The notes under the pieces were generated by a model, which saw nothing but the letters and a program-made list of their open reading frames with translations, did no database searches and had not been told where the DNA came from. The translations under genes and the position numbers were made by a program. DNA of 64,000 nt from Mesorhizobium sp. WSM4313 (GTDB lineage Bacteria; Pseudomonadota; Alphaproteobacteria; Rhizobiales; Rhizobiaceae). Position 1 is the stretch's first letter. Every line of letters begins with the position of its first letter. The stretch covers positions 1 through 64,000 of the forward strand of contig NZ_NSFT01000015.1 in the NCBI RefSeq assembly GCF_002294725.1, given 5' to 3'. Below, one piece after another: positions 16,033 to 25,561 of this stretch.

Positions 16033-16608
16033 TCACCCATGCAGGTCCCTTGCAATCGCCGGCCCGATCGTGAAGCCGGAGAAGGTCGCCTCAAAACCTT
16101 CGCGCTGCGGAGAGCAGCACATCATGCCGACATCGACCGTTTTCGAGATCGGGAAATAGGCCAGGCGCACCGGTTTCCAGTGGCCGTCCGAGGCGTCCAG
16201 ATACTGGATGCGGATCGCCTCGGCGTGGCGGGTCAGGCGGATCCTGACGCCGTCCTTGCCGGCGGCGATGGCGACCAGCGACCAGTCGGAGGTGTCGTTG
16301 GTGACCACGACGGAGAAGTATGCCAGCCCGTCGGTGTATTCGATGCCGGCCTTGATCCAGTGCGTTTCGCTCAGGCGCAGCATCAGCCCCGCCTGATCGT
16401 AGAGCACCTTGTAGTCACCCTTGACGGTGACTTCGGCGCTGAAATCACCTTCGACGGAACGGTAGAGGAAATGGCCGTTGTCACGCCAGAAGCCGTAGAA
16501 GGTCTCGCGCCAGAAGTCGGTGTCCTTGCCTGTTCGGACGGTGAGCGTGCCGTCGCCGACCGTGTGCTGCGGCGGCGGGTTGAGCCATGTCATGTCGGCC
16601 ATGCTCAT
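16033..16608 (-). CDS. DUF1349 concanavalin-like protein
   Basis: 191 residues, start at ATG 16608 with GGGAGGAGAT four to five bases upstream. The sequence is rich in beta-strand patterns (TDFWRETFYGFWRDNGHFLY, QAGLMLRLSETHWIKAGIEY) typical of the DUF1349/regucalcin-like jelly-roll family. No signal peptide is seen, so it is probably cytoplasmic. Members are thought to bind sugars, but the function is not established. It stands alone between exoQ and the aldehyde dehydrogenase gene. Confidence 0.75.
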   Translation of the reverse strand: MSMADMTWLNPPPQHTVGDGTLTVRTGKDTDFWRETFYGFWRDNGHFLYRSVEGDFSAEVTVKGDYKVLYDQAGLMLRLSETHWIKAGIEYTDGLAYFSVVVTNDTSDWSLVAIAAGKDGVRIRLTRHAEAIRIQYLDASDGHWKPVRLAYFPISKTVDVGMMCCSPQREGFEATFSGFTIGPAIARDLHG

Positions 16609-16633
16609 CGATCTCCTCCCGGATTGGACTAGT

Positions 16634-16728
16634 GCGTTTCACCGTTTCATGGAAACGGCGAAACGCCCTATCTCCTTGTTTTTGCGCAATTCCGGACGGA
16701 AAACCGCCAACACTTTTCCTGGAATTGC
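16634..16728. repeat. Double-palindrome intergenic repeat
   Basis: Two inverted repeats side by side: GCGTTTC...GAAACGC (16634-16665) and GCAATTCC...GGAATTGC (16686-16728). The block ends at the stop of the aldehyde dehydrogenase gene. Such mosaic elements are common between genes in Mesorhizobium. It can fold into two stems and may end transcription from the dehydrogenase gene. Confidence 0.6.
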
Positions 16729-16729
16729 T

Positions 16730-18169
16730 CTAGCCGGCGAATGTATAGGCGGTCTTCACCGTGGTGTAGAACTCCATCGCGTAACGGCCTTGTTCGCGCG
16801 GGCCGTAGCTCGAGCCCTTGCGGCCGCCGAACGGCACGTGGAAATCGACGCCCGCCGTCGGCAGGTTGACCATCACCATGCCGGCCTCGGAATTGCGCTT
16901 GAAATGCGTCGCGTGCTTCAGGCTGGTGGTGCAGATACCGGAGGTGAGGCCGAACGGCGTGTCGTTGGCGACAGCCAGCGCTTCGTCATAGTCCTTGACG
17001 CGGATGACATTGGCGACGGGGCCGAAAATTTCCTCGCGCGAGATGCGCATCGCATTGGTCGAGCCGACAAACAGCGCAGGCTGCAGGTAAAAGCCAGGCG
17101 CGCCGCGTTCCAGCCGGTCACCGCCGAAAGCGAGCTCGGCGCCTTCCTGGCGGCCGATGGCGATGTAATCCTCGTCCTGCTTGAGCTGGTTCTGGTCGAC
17201 GACCGGACCGATCTGGGTCTTGGCATCGAGCGCATCGCCGATGACGAGCTTGTCCAGGCGCTCCTTAATCGCGTCGACAAAACGGTCGTGGATGCCGTCG
17301 GTGACGATCAGGCGCGAGGACGCCGTGCAGCGCTGTCCCGTCGAGAAATAAGCGCCGTTGACCGCGCAGTCGACGGCCACCGCGAGATCGGCGTCGTCGA
17401 GCACGACGAGCGGATTCTTGCCGCCCATTTCGAGCTGGAATTTGCGCATGTGCTCCACACTCGCCGCGGCGACGCGCTTGCCGGTCCCGACCGAGCCTGT
17501 GAACGAGATGGCGTTGACATCGGGATTGTCGAGCATCGCCTGGCCGACCACCGATCCCTTACCCATGACGAGGTTGAGCACGCCCTTGGGCAGGCCGGCG
17601 CGGTGCAGGATATCGACGATGGTCCAGGCGCTTTCAGGAACCAGCTCGGCCGGCTTGAAGACGATCGTGTTGCCGTAGGCCAGCGCCGGCGCGATCTTCC
17701 AGGCGGGGATGGCGATGGGGAAATTCCACGGCGTGATGATGCCGACGACGCCGACGCCTTCGCGCGTCATCTCGACGCCGACGCCAGGCCGAACGCTCGG
17801 CACCATCTCGCCCGACAGACGCAGCGTCTCACCGGCGAAGAAGTCGAATATCTGCGCGGCGCGGATCGTCTCGCCGACGCCCTCTGCCAGCGTCTTGCCT
17901 TCCTCGCGCGCGAGCGACCGGCCGATCTCGTCCTTGCGTGCCATGATCTCGTCGGAGGTTTTCTTCAGCACGGCATGGCGGGCCAGCGGGCCTGAGCGCG
18001 ACCAGGCCGGAAAGGCCGCCTTGGCGGCCGCGATGGCCTGCTTTGCCTGCTCAGGCCCGGCCGAAGCATATTCGCCGACGATGTCGTTGGTGTTCGACGG
18101 GTTGATGTTGCGCGAGCCGGCCTCGCCAAGCCACTCGCCGTCGATCAGGTTCTTACGCAGCACGGTCAT
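16730..18169 (-). CDS. NAD(P)-dependent aldehyde dehydrogenase, ketoglutarate-semialdehyde type
   Basis: 479 residues from ATG 18169 (MTVLRKNLIDGEWL), with AAGGA eight bases upstream; the longer form from 18217 has no site. The family residues are present: N149 in TPWNF, E247 in LEMGG and catalytic C281 in GQRCTASSR. Overall it resembles alpha-ketoglutaric semialdehyde dehydrogenases, which finish non-phosphorylating pentose and sugar-acid pathways by making 2-oxoglutarate. The many sugar-catabolic genes downstream fit this, but the exact substrate is an inference. It forms its own unit. Confidence 0.82.
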   Translation of the reverse strand: MTVLRKNLIDGEWLGEAGSRNINPSNTNDIVGEYASAGPEQAKQAIAAAKAAFPAWSRSGPLARHAVLKKTSDEIMARKDEIGRSLAREEGKTLAEGVGETIRAAQIFDFFAGETLRLSGEMVPSVRPGVGVEMTREGVGVVGIITPWNFPIAIPAWKIAPALAYGNTIVFKPAELVPESAWTIVDILHRAGLPKGVLNLVMGKGSVVGQAMLDNPDVNAISFTGSVGTGKRVAAASVEHMRKFQLEMGGKNPLVVLDDADLAVAVDCAVNGAYFSTGQRCTASSRLIVTDGIHDRFVDAIKERLDKLVIGDALDAKTQIGPVVDQNQLKQDEDYIAIGRQEGAELAFGGDRLERGAPGFYLQPALFVGSTNAMRISREEIFGPVANVIRVKDYDEALAVANDTPFGLTSGICTTSLKHATHFKRNSEAGMVMVNLPTAGVDFHVPFGGRKGSSYGPREQGRYAMEFYTTVKTAYTFAG

Positions 18170-18294
18170 TGTCTTGTTCCTTGAAGCTGGGGTAGCGGCA
18201 GTCCGTCGGCCGGTCAATTGTCGGACAAATGATATAATGATTGTCCCGTGGAAGGTCTACCGGCCTTCTGCGACAAACCTAGGGCCTTGCCGCA

Positions 18295-18780
18295 TCAGGT
18301 CGAGAACGACCAGAACAGGCAGGCGAGCGTGACCGCGCCGAAGGCGACGAAGAACAGGCTTCTGAGCAGGACGTTGCGGCGAAGCTCGTTCATGGTGAGA
18401 TGCGCCGCAACGATCACTGCCACGAACAGGAAACGCCAGTTGAAAAGCGCCCAGAGCACCTCGTGCTGGCCGAAGGCCCATCTGGCAAGCAGCGAGCCGA
18501 CGATGGTCGCGAACAATACGATCGTCGCCCAGAAGATCGCGTCGGCCGCGTGAGTCAGGACGACGCCGGCGGCGCGGATGGGCAGGATCATCATCAGCAT
18601 GGCAGCGAAAAAATAGACGGCGGCGATCGCCAGGAACGAGCCGGCGTCGGCGACGCCGTCGAGACGCTTCACGCCGAACGCGCCATAGGGATAGCCGTGC
18701 CTCGCCACGGCCAATGACAGCGCCATCAGCAAAGCGCTCAAAACCGTGACCAGTGCGAATGTGCCGAGGGCCTTGCTCAT
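18295..18780 (-). CDS. Hypothetical membrane protein
   Basis: 161 residues, four to five predicted membrane spans (residues about 5-26, 47-70, 80-100, 115-130, 138-158) with little hydrophilic sequence. AGGAAA lies four bases before ATG 18780. No family recognised. It is 88 bases beyond the epimerase gene end and in the same direction, so it may be the last gene of the ribose-type transport operon or an independent gene. Confidence 0.65.
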   Translation of the reverse strand: MSKALGTFALVTVLSALLMALSLAVARHGYPYGAFGVKRLDGVADAGSFLAIAAVYFFAAMLMMILPIRAAGVVLTHAADAIFWATIVLFATIVGSLLARWAFGQHEVLWALFNWRFLFVAVIVAAHLTMNELRRNVLLRSLFFVAFGAVTLACLFWSFST

Positions 18781-18868
18781 GCCTTTTCCTGTCGAGACGA
18801 ATCAACAGGAGTCTAGCAGAGCATGGCCCTCGAAAGCCGCAATTCACTGCTCGACATTCTCGAAGACG

Positions 18869-19762
18869 TCAGGGCCTTTGCGAAGCCGAGACGAGATCGG
18901 CCTTGCGCCGGGCCGTCTCCAGGCCGACCGCGATGAAGCGGCGCGCATGACGAGCAAGCTCCATATTGTCGGTCCACAGATTGCGCCAGATCGCCGTCTT
19001 TCGCGACAGATTCTCGTCGACGATCTCGGACGAGAAGGATTCGAAGCTGAGATCGTCGCTGTAGCCGATCGCCGCCAGCGCATCGAAGATCGCCGAGAAA
19101 TCGATGCTGCCGGTGCCCAGAAAGCCGCGATGGCTCTCGCCGATATGGACATAACCGATCTTCCTCGCGGCATGGCGGATGGCCAGGCCGACATCGGCCT
19201 CCTCGATGTTCATGTGGAAGGTGTCGAGGTGCAGGAAGATGTTGTCGGAGCCGGTGTCTTCGATGAAAGCTAGTCCTTGCGCGGCGGTGTTGAGCAGGTT
19301 GCTTTCGAAGCGGTTGACGATTTCGAGATTGAGCGTCACGCCGGCGGCCTTGGCCGTTTCCGCAACCCCGGCAAGTGTAGCGGCGCTGCGGTTCCACTGA
19401 TCGCGCGTCGGCGGTTCGGTTTGCAGGCCGTGGCTTGCCGAGAGAATGCCGCCGATCTTTTGGCCGCCGAGATCGCGCGTGAGGGCGACGGTGCGGTTCA
19501 GGATCTCGACGCCGCGCGCGGCGACCGCCTTGTCTGGGCTGGAGATGTCGCCGTCGGCAGGCAGGCCAATGCTGATCGCTACGCCCAGGCCGAGATCGGT
19601 GATGCTTTTGGCCAGCCTGCCGATATCGACATCCGCCGGATCGAGATAGGAGAATTCGATCAGGTCGAAGCCGGCTTCCTTCGTGTTGGCCAGCGTGCGT
19701 TCGAGATCCGCCTGCGCCGAACTCGCAGACCAGACGAAAGAATGGATACCAATGCGCGACAT
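18869..19762 (-). CDS. TIM-barrel sugar isomerase/epimerase
   Basis: 297 residues of the AP-endonuclease-2-like TIM-barrel superfamily, close to ketose 3-epimerases (D-tagatose/D-psicose type). Metal ligands can be placed in LNLEIVNRFE (Glu), FLHLDTFHMNIEE (Asp/His), YVHIGESHRG (His) and LSFESF (Glu). These enzymes move the proton at C3 of ketoses. The start ATG 19762 has GGAG six bases upstream. It is the gene after the ribose-type binding protein, so it likely acts on the sugar taken up by that transporter or on its phosphorylated form. Confidence 0.82.
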   Translation of the reverse strand: MSRIGIHSFVWSASSAQADLERTLANTKEAGFDLIEFSYLDPADVDIGRLAKSITDLGLGVAISIGLPADGDISSPDKAVAARGVEILNRTVALTRDLGGQKIGGILSASHGLQTEPPTRDQWNRSAATLAGVAETAKAAGVTLNLEIVNRFESNLLNTAAQGLAFIEDTGSDNIFLHLDTFHMNIEEADVGLAIRHAARKIGYVHIGESHRGFLGTGSIDFSAIFDALAAIGYSDDLSFESFSSEIVDENLSRKTAIWRNLWTDNMELARHARRFIAVGLETARRKADLVSASQRP

Positions 19763-19832
19763 GATCGTCTCCGTCCGATGAATGAGGCGCGGCCGGACCG
19801 ATCCGGCCGCGCCAGCCTTGGGAGCAGGCTTT

Positions 19833-20771
19833 TTAGCGGGCCGCCGTCCAGCCCTTGTAGTCCTTCAGGTTCTCGGCGGTAATCAGCTTCGGATCGAGCA
19901 GCACGGTCGGCTCGGCCGGCTTCTTGCCGGCAAGCACATCTGCCGCCATCGTCAGCGACTGGCCGGCCATGACATAGGGATCCTGCGAGGCCGAGGCCTT
20001 GATCAGCGAGGTGCCGGACGCGAACTCCTTCTCAATGTCCGGGGCGCCGTCGACCGCGGTGATGATGAATTCCGAGCGATTGAGCTGCTTGGCGGCGAGC
20101 TGCGCGCCGATCGCCGTAGGATCGTTGATGGCGAACACCGCGTCGATCTTGTCGAAGCGGGTGAGCAGCGACTGGAACACTTTCAGGCCGCCGTCGCGCG
20201 ATCCCTCGGCGTTCTGGTCGTCGGACAGGATTTTGATGTCGGCGTGCTGCGAAAGAACGTTCTTGCAGCCCTTGACGCGCTCCAGGATCGAGGACGAGGC
20301 CGGGCCGTTGAGGATGACGTAGTTGCCTTTGCCGCCGGTGTGATCGACCAGATACTGGCAGGCCTCCTCTCCGGCCTTGACGTTGTTGGTCATCACGGTG
20401 ACGTCGGCGCCCGGCGCCGAGACGTCGAAGGCAGCGACGACGATGCCAGCCGCCTGCGCCTTCTTGACCGCGGGCGCGATCGCCTTGGCATCGACGGCAT
20501 TGAGCATGATGACATCGACGCCGGCGGCGATGAAGGAATCGATCTGCGAGACCTGCTTGTTGAGGTCGTAGTCGGCCGACACCGACGTCACCTCGACCTT
20601 CGGATTGATCTTCTTGGCCGCGTCCTCGATGCCCTTGATGGTGGCGACGAAGAACGGGTTGCCGAGCAGGCCGACCGAGATGCCGACCTTGTTGAGGTCT
20701 TTGGCCGATGCCGGCGCGATGGCGAGGGCCGCGAGGGCTGCGCCGCAGAGCAGTTTGGCGATAGTCTTCAT
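19833..20771 (-). CDS. Sugar ABC transporter substrate-binding protein (RbsB-like)
   Basis: 312 residues. The N-terminal signal (MKTIAKLLCGAALAALAIAP, then ASA) is clear, followed by a type I periplasmic binding fold with NKVGISVGLLGNPFF, VIMLNAVDAKAI and FAINDPTAIGAQ. It binds a pentose, hexose or polyol in the periplasm for the RbsA/RbsC-like pump encoded upstream. The order here is ATPase, permease, binding protein. A GC inverted repeat stands upstream of this gene at 20824-20841. Confidence 0.9.
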   Translation of the reverse strand: MKTIAKLLCGAALAALAIAPASAKDLNKVGISVGLLGNPFFVATIKGIEDAAKKINPKVEVTSVSADYDLNKQVSQIDSFIAAGVDVIMLNAVDAKAIAPAVKKAQAAGIVVAAFDVSAPGADVTVMTNNVKAGEEACQYLVDHTGGKGNYVILNGPASSSILERVKGCKNVLSQHADIKILSDDQNAEGSRDGGLKVFQSLLTRFDKIDAVFAINDPTAIGAQLAAKQLNRSEFIITAVDGAPDIEKEFASGTSLIKASASQDPYVMAGQSLTMAADVLAGKKPAEPTVLLDPKLITAENLKDYKGWTAAR

Positions 20772-20823
20772 TTACTTGCTTCCTCCGATTGCCCCGCGCC
20801 TCTCACGGTGCGTTACACACAAT

Positions 20824-20841
20824 CCGGCCCGTCTAGGCCGG
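20824..20841 (-). promoter_or_regulatory. Hairpin before the RbsB-like gene
   Basis: CCGGCC (20824-20829) and GGCCGG (20836-20841) pair around a six-base loop in the 83-bp gap between permease and binding-protein genes. No T-run follows. A stem at this place may block decay and raise the level of the binding-protein part of the message. Confidence 0.4.
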
Positions 20842-20854
20842 CGACCGAGGTCAA

Positions 20855-21853
20855 TCACGTTCTTGCTCCGGCCTGCAACCGGTAACGGTCGAGGGCGACC
20901 GCCACGATGATGACCAATCCCTTGATGATGTACTGCCAGATGTCCGAGACACCGGCCAAAATGAGCCCGTTGGAGAGCACGGCGATGATCAGCCCGCCGA
21001 TCAGCGTGCCCCAAATCGAGCCGACGCCGCCGACGAAGCTGGTGCCGCCGAGAATGACGGCGGCGATGGCATCGAGCTCGTAGGACTGGCCTAGCTGCAG
21101 GCCATTGGCGGCGTAGAGTCTCGCCGCCGACATGACGCCGCCGAGGCCCGCGAGCAGGCCCGACACGCCATAGACGAAGAGCAGCACCAGCGGCACCTTG
21201 ATGCCGGTGAGGCGCGCCGCCTCGGCATTGCCGCCCACGGCATAGATCCAGGTGCCGAGCACGGTGCGCTTGAGCACCAGCCAGGACAGCACCACCACGG
21301 TCAGCGCGATGATGACAAGCCAGGGAATGCCGAACAGTGAGCCATTGCCGATGAAGTCGAAAGGCAGGTCGGAATTGAAGACTGTCGTATCCTCGCCGAG
21401 CAGGCGGGCGACGCCGCGCACGGCGGTCAGCGAGCCCAGCGTAACAATGAAGGGCGGCAGCTTGATGTAGGCGACAAGCAGCCCGTTGATGACGCCGAAG
21501 CCGAGGCCGAGCAAAATGGCGGCCGGAATGGCGAGCATGCCCCAGTCCGGCACCAGCGACACCAGCACAGCGACCATCGCCGAGGCCGCGAGGATCGAGC
21601 CGACGGATAGGTCGATGCCGCCGGTGAGGATGACGAAGGTCATGCCCGCGGCCAGCACGATATTGATCGACGACTGCTGGCTGACGATGAGCAGGTTGGT
21701 GCCGGTAAGGAAGCGCGGGTTGATGAACTGGAAGCCGACGGCAAGCAGCACCAGAACCGGCAGCATGCCGAGCGCGGCGAAGGCCGTGCGCAGCCGCCGG
21801 CTCCTGACCGCTGCCTGATCCGCCGCTTTCGCCACTGTGGAGCTGTCGGTCAT
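20855..21853 (-). CDS. Sugar ABC transporter permease (RbsC-like)
   Basis: 332 residues with about eight to ten hydrophobic spans and the ribose-permease family core: GMTFVILTGGIDLSVGSILA and GLGFGVINGLLVAYIKLPPF, and near the end AVILGGTSFVGGVGSIWGTL. It forms the membrane channel of a CUT2 importer. Its start overlaps the ATPase stop by four bases (ATGA), a sign of coupled translation. Confidence 0.9.
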   Translation of the reverse strand: MTDSSTVAKAADQAAVRSRRLRTAFAALGMLPVLVLLAVGFQFINPRFLTGTNLLIVSQQSSINIVLAAGMTFVILTGGIDLSVGSILAASAMVAVLVSLVPDWGMLAIPAAILLGLGFGVINGLLVAYIKLPPFIVTLGSLTAVRGVARLLGEDTTVFNSDLPFDFIGNGSLFGIPWLVIIALTVVVLSWLVLKRTVLGTWIYAVGGNAEAARLTGIKVPLVLLFVYGVSGLLAGLGGVMSAARLYAANGLQLGQSYELDAIAAVILGGTSFVGGVGSIWGTLIGGLIIAVLSNGLILAGVSDIWQYIIKGLVIIVAVALDRYRLQAGART

Positions 21854-23406
21854 CTTGTCGGTCCTTCCTTAGCCGCCCCCGTCGCAAGTTCCATGATTTC
21901 TTCCTGACGCAGCGGCCTGCCCTCCGACGCCGTCACCTCGCCGGCGATGGCGCCGTCGCGCATCACGAGCACGCGGTCGGCCACCCCGATTACTTCGGGC
22001 AGTTCGCTGGAGATCATGAGAATGGCGATGCCCCTGCCGGCAAGACTGTCGATCAACCGATAGATCTCCGACTTGGCGCCGACGTCGACGCCGCGCGTCG
22101 GCTCGTCGAGGATGACGACCCTGGGCTCGGTCTCGAGCAGGCGGGCAAGCAGCACCTTCTGCTGGTTGCCGCCCGACAGTGAGCCGGCATTGGCCTGCGC
22201 CGAGCGCGTGCGGATCGAGAGATCGGCGATGGCCTTGGCGGCACGCCGCTCGGCGGCGGTGAAATCACGAAAACCGCCGGCGCGCGCGTCTTTCGCAAGC
22301 ACGCCCATATTGATGTTGTCGGCGATCGACATGTCGAGAAACAGCCCGAGCTCCTTGCGGTCCTCGGTGAGGTAAGCAATGCCGGCCTCCAGCGCCTCGC
22401 GTGGCGAAGTGATTGCAATCGGCTTGCCGTCGAGCTCCAGCTCGCCCGCGCTGCGGCGGTCGGCCCCGAAGATCAGCCTCGCGAGTTCGGTGCGGCCGGA
22501 ACCAACCAGCCCCGCCAACGCCAGCACCTCCCCGTGGTAAAGATCGAACGAGCAGTCCTTCAGCAATCCGCCGTCCGACATGCCGCGCACCGACAGCGCT
22601 ATCCGGCGCTGACTATCCGGCGGCCGGTGATCCTTCTTGTAGAAGGCCGAGAGATCGCGGCCGACCATCATCGAGACCAGGCGCGATGCATTGAGATCGG
22701 CGCGTTCCAGCGTGCCGACATAGCCGCTGTCGCGCAGCACGCTGACGCGATCGGCGAGCTGGTAGACCTCCTCCATGCGGTGGCTGATGTAGATGATGGC
22801 AATGCCTTGTGCCTTCAGCGCCCCGATCACCTCGAACAGCCGGTCGGTCTCGCGCGAGGTCAGCGAGGTGGTCGGCTCGTCCATGACGATGATGCGGGCG
22901 CTGGTCGACAGCGCGCGGGCGATCTCGACCAGCTGGCGCTCGCCCAGCGACAGGCTAGAGACCAAGGCGCGCGCCGAAAAGGAGACGCCGAGCCGCTCGA
23001 TGATTTCCTTGGCGCGACGGTTGCACTGGTCGCGGTCGACGATGCCGAACCTACGCGGCTCGTTGCCGAGGAAGATGTTCTGCGCCACAGTCAGGTTCGG
23101 CGCCAGCGACAGCTCCTGGTAGATGACCGCGATGCCCTGGGCGCGAGCCTTGATCGGATCGCCGCTGGCGACCGGCGCACCGTCGATCAGGATCTCGCCG
23201 CCGGCATCCGGCCGATAGGCGCCGGACAGCACCTTCATCAGCGTCGACTTGCCGGCGCCGTTCTCGCCCATCAGCGCATGCAGTTCGCCGGCATTGACGG
23301 TGAGCGATACGTCGTGCAGGGCCCGGACGGGACCGAAGGTCTTGGAGATGTGGCGCATCTCCAGCACCGGCCTTTGCGACGCCTCGACGCGGGCGGCGGC
23401 GCTCAT
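21850..23406 (-). CDS. Sugar ABC transporter ATPase, double domain (RbsA-like)
   Basis: 518 residues with two nucleotide-binding domains, as in RbsA/XylG/AraG. The first has GENGAGKSTLMKVLSG, LSLGERQLVEIARAL and IIVMDEPTTSL; the second has GLVGSGRTELAR, LSGGNQQKVLLARLL and VVILDEPTRGVD, with the degenerate Walker A typical of the second half. It powers CUT2 sugar import. The gene overlaps the kinase gene upstream and the permease gene downstream by four bases each. Confidence 0.92.
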   Translation of the reverse strand: MSAAARVEASQRPVLEMRHISKTFGPVRALHDVSLTVNAGELHALMGENGAGKSTLMKVLSGAYRPDAGGEILIDGAPVASGDPIKARAQGIAVIYQELSLAPNLTVAQNIFLGNEPRRFGIVDRDQCNRRAKEIIERLGVSFSARALVSSLSLGERQLVEIARALSTSARIIVMDEPTTSLTSRETDRLFEVIGALKAQGIAIIYISHRMEEVYQLADRVSVLRDSGYVGTLERADLNASRLVSMMVGRDLSAFYKKDHRPPDSQRRIALSVRGMSDGGLLKDCSFDLYHGEVLALAGLVGSGRTELARLIFGADRRSAGELELDGKPIAITSPREALEAGIAYLTEDRKELGLFLDMSIADNINMGVLAKDARAGGFRDFTAAERRAAKAIADLSIRTRSAQANAGSLSGGNQQKVLLARLLETEPRVVILDEPTRGVDVGAKSEIYRLIDSLAGRGIAILMISSELPEVIGVADRVLVMRDGAIAGEVTASEGRPLRQEEIMELATGAAKEGPTR

Positions 23407-24782
23407 TGCGCACCTCCTGCCGCCGCGCCGGCGATGTGGCGTCCGGCAATAAGGCCGCGCCAGTCGTCGCGGTAGCGATCCAGGCCTTTGAAGTCCGCGG
23501 CGCGTACCGGCTCCGGCCTATCGGCGGCGAATTCGCGGCCGATGCTCTCGAAGGCGAGAGCCGCGGCGCCCGTGGCGCTGCCTTCCAGCGTGGCCCCCTG
23601 CAGGAAGGATTGGCCGGGCCGCAGCGCCGCCAGGAGGCCGGCAAGCATCCCATCCGCATTCAGTCCGCCATCGACGATGACGGTGTCTGCCGAACGGATC
23701 AGGTCGAGCGAGAGATCGATCATCAGAGCCACATAAAGCAGCGCTACGGCGGCGCGCTCCCCAGCACCGGAAACGGGCCCGAGGATCTCGCCCGTCCGGC
23801 CCGGCAGCGGTCCGCCCGGGGCAAAGCTCGGCACGGCCATCGTGCCGGCGTCGATCGCCCGCTGTATGGCGGCCGAGGCGATCGCGCCTTGCCAGTTGCC
23901 GCTGATCACGGCGAATTCGCGCCCGCCCATGAAGCGGATCGTAGGCACCGGGCCGCCGTCGACATCGACATTGGCCAGCATGTCGCGCTCGCGGTCGAGC
24001 GCCTCGAACGGACAGTCAGGGTTGAGAACGATCACCCAGGTGCCCGTCGACACCACGGTGAGCGGCCCGAGGTCCTGCCGGCGATACGCATGGAGCGCGG
24101 CATTGCTGTCATGGACGCCGTTGTGAATGGCGACCGGTCTGCCCGCCCGGCCAAAGCGCCGCTCGCCGGTCACGGCGCCGGCGTGCGCGAAGGCGGGCAT
24201 GTGGCCGCGCCAGCCCTCGGCATCGACCAGCGAGGAGAAGTCACGCTTGCTCGGTGCCCACAGATGCGAGTGGCAGCCGAGATAGGAGACTTCCGAAACG
24301 GCGTGGCCGCCGAAGCGCCAGCTCCAATATTGCGGATAACCGAGAATCGCCTTCGCCGCCGAGAACGCGCCGGGCTCCACTTCCTTCAGCCACAGCATGT
24401 GGCGGCCATAATTGAAGCCGAGCGGCAGGCGCGGCGAGAAGGTCTCGGCGAAGTCGGGAATGCGCCGATCGATCCGCGCGGCGATCTCGGCGGGCGGCTC
24501 CTGCTCATAGTCTAGGATCGGATGCGTCAGCGCCGTATCGTCGACCAGCGCGAAGGTGCAGCCGTGGCCCGACACCATCAGACCTTCGATGCCGTGGGCA
24601 TCAGCGGCCTCGTTGAGGGCGTCCAGCGCCCAGTTATGCAGCGCCGTTTCGTCAAGCACGCTGAGCCCGCTTTTGCGTATCCAGTCGGGTTTCGTGCGCC
24701 GTTCGTCGAGGATGCGCCCGTCCTGGTCGAAGACGAACAGCTTCGAATTGGTCTTGCCGAAATCGAGCACCGCCACCTTCAC
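23403..24782 (-). CDS. FGGY-family carbohydrate kinase (transport operon)
   Basis: 459 residues. The N-terminal AVLDFGKTNSKLFVFDQDG is the phosphate-1 loop of the ASKHA fold, and VIVDGGLNADGMLAGLLAAL near residue 370 is the adenosine-binding region. It resembles the rhamnulokinase/fuculokinase side of the FGGY family and would phosphorylate the imported ketose. It lies between the DeoR regulator and the ATPase gene with four-base overlaps on both sides. The sugar cannot be named from sequence alone. Confidence 0.82.
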   Translation of the reverse strand: MKVAVLDFGKTNSKLFVFDQDGRILDERRTKPDWIRKSGLSVLDETALHNWALDALNEAADAHGIEGLMVSGHGCTFALVDDTALTHPILDYEQEPPAEIAARIDRRIPDFAETFSPRLPLGFNYGRHMLWLKEVEPGAFSAAKAILGYPQYWSWRFGGHAVSEVSYLGCHSHLWAPSKRDFSSLVDAEGWRGHMPAFAHAGAVTGERRFGRAGRPVAIHNGVHDSNAALHAYRRQDLGPLTVVSTGTWVIVLNPDCPFEALDRERDMLANVDVDGGPVPTIRFMGGREFAVISGNWQGAIASAAIQRAIDAGTMAVPSFAPGGPLPGRTGEILGPVSGAGERAAVALLYVALMIDLSLDLIRSADTVIVDGGLNADGMLAGLLAALRPGQSFLQGATLEGSATGAAALAFESIGREFAADRPEPVRAADFKGLDRYRDDWRGLIAGRHIAGAAAGGAQ

Positions 24783-25561
24783 TGGACGGCTCCCGAAGGC
24801 GAGGCGATACGCACGGTGACACCGGCATCTTCCAGCATCCGCGCATCGGCGTCGGACAGGCCGTCATCGGTCACCAGCGTGCCGATGCGCGACAGCGGCA
24901 GCGCGACATTGCGGGCGTGGATCGACAGCTTCCGGCTGTCCGCCAGCACGACGATCTGGTCGGCGCAAAGGCTGAGATCGATAATCGAGCGCACCAGCAG
25001 CGGATGCGATTCCAGCACGCCCTCATGGCCGAGGCCCTGCGCGCCGAGAAAGAACTTCGAGGCATAAAACGGCACGGCCTGGGTGAGCGAATGGATGATG
25101 CCGGGCTCGCGGTGCAGATCGCCGCCGGCGATGGTCAGGCTGCAATGGCCATGGTCGCTGAGATAGGCGGCGAGCGGCATGGAATTGGTGAAGAGGCGAA
25201 TGTTGCGGTCGGCAAGCTTGACGCCGAGATGGAAGCAGGTCGAGCCGCCATGGACGATGACCGCATCGCCGTCGCGCACCATGGTGGCGGCTACAGCGGC
25301 GATTTGCCGTTTGGCATCGACCGCCAGGTCACGGTTCTCGTCATAGGGCCTCGCATAGGCGATGCCGGCATGCGAGGCGCCGTCGAGCGCCGAGATGCCG
25401 CCATAGACCTTCCTGGCTTCGCCGGCCTCGTCGATCTTGTCGATGTCGCGCCTGACCGTCGCCGCCGACACGCCAAGCCGCTCCTGCAGTTCACGCACCG
25501 AAGCGAACGGCCGGTCCCGCAATAGCTCGACGATCTGACGCTGGCGGCCGGAGTCGCTCAA
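24779..25561 (-). CDS. DeoR-family transcriptional regulator
   Basis: 260 residues. The N-terminal winged helix (RQRQIVELLRDRP, VRELQERLGVSAATVRRDID) is the DeoR type, and the C-terminal half is the sugar-phosphate sensor fold (DGDAVIVHGGSTCFHLGVKL, SRIGTLVTDD). It is the first gene of the ribose-type operon and faces the aldolase operon. It most likely represses both from the 190-bp divergent gap and is released by a phosphorylated sugar. Confidence 0.88.
   Translation of the reverse strand: MSDSGRQRQIVELLRDRPFASVRELQERLGVSAATVRRDIDKIDEAGEARKVYGGISALDGASHAGIAYARPYDENRDLAVDAKRQIAAVAATMVRDGDAVIVHGGSTCFHLGVKLADRNIRLFTNSMPLAAYLSDHGHCSLTIAGGDLHREPGIIHSLTQAVPFYASKFFLGAQGLGHEGVLESHPLLVRSIIDLSLCADQIVVLADSRKLSIHARNVALPLSRIGTLVTDDGLSDADARMLEDAGVTVRIASPSGAVQ

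Noticed and set aside
19782..20885. Plus-strand ORF of 367 codons
   Set aside because: Antisense to the RbsB-like gene; repeated Arg/Asp/Gly composition typical of shadows.
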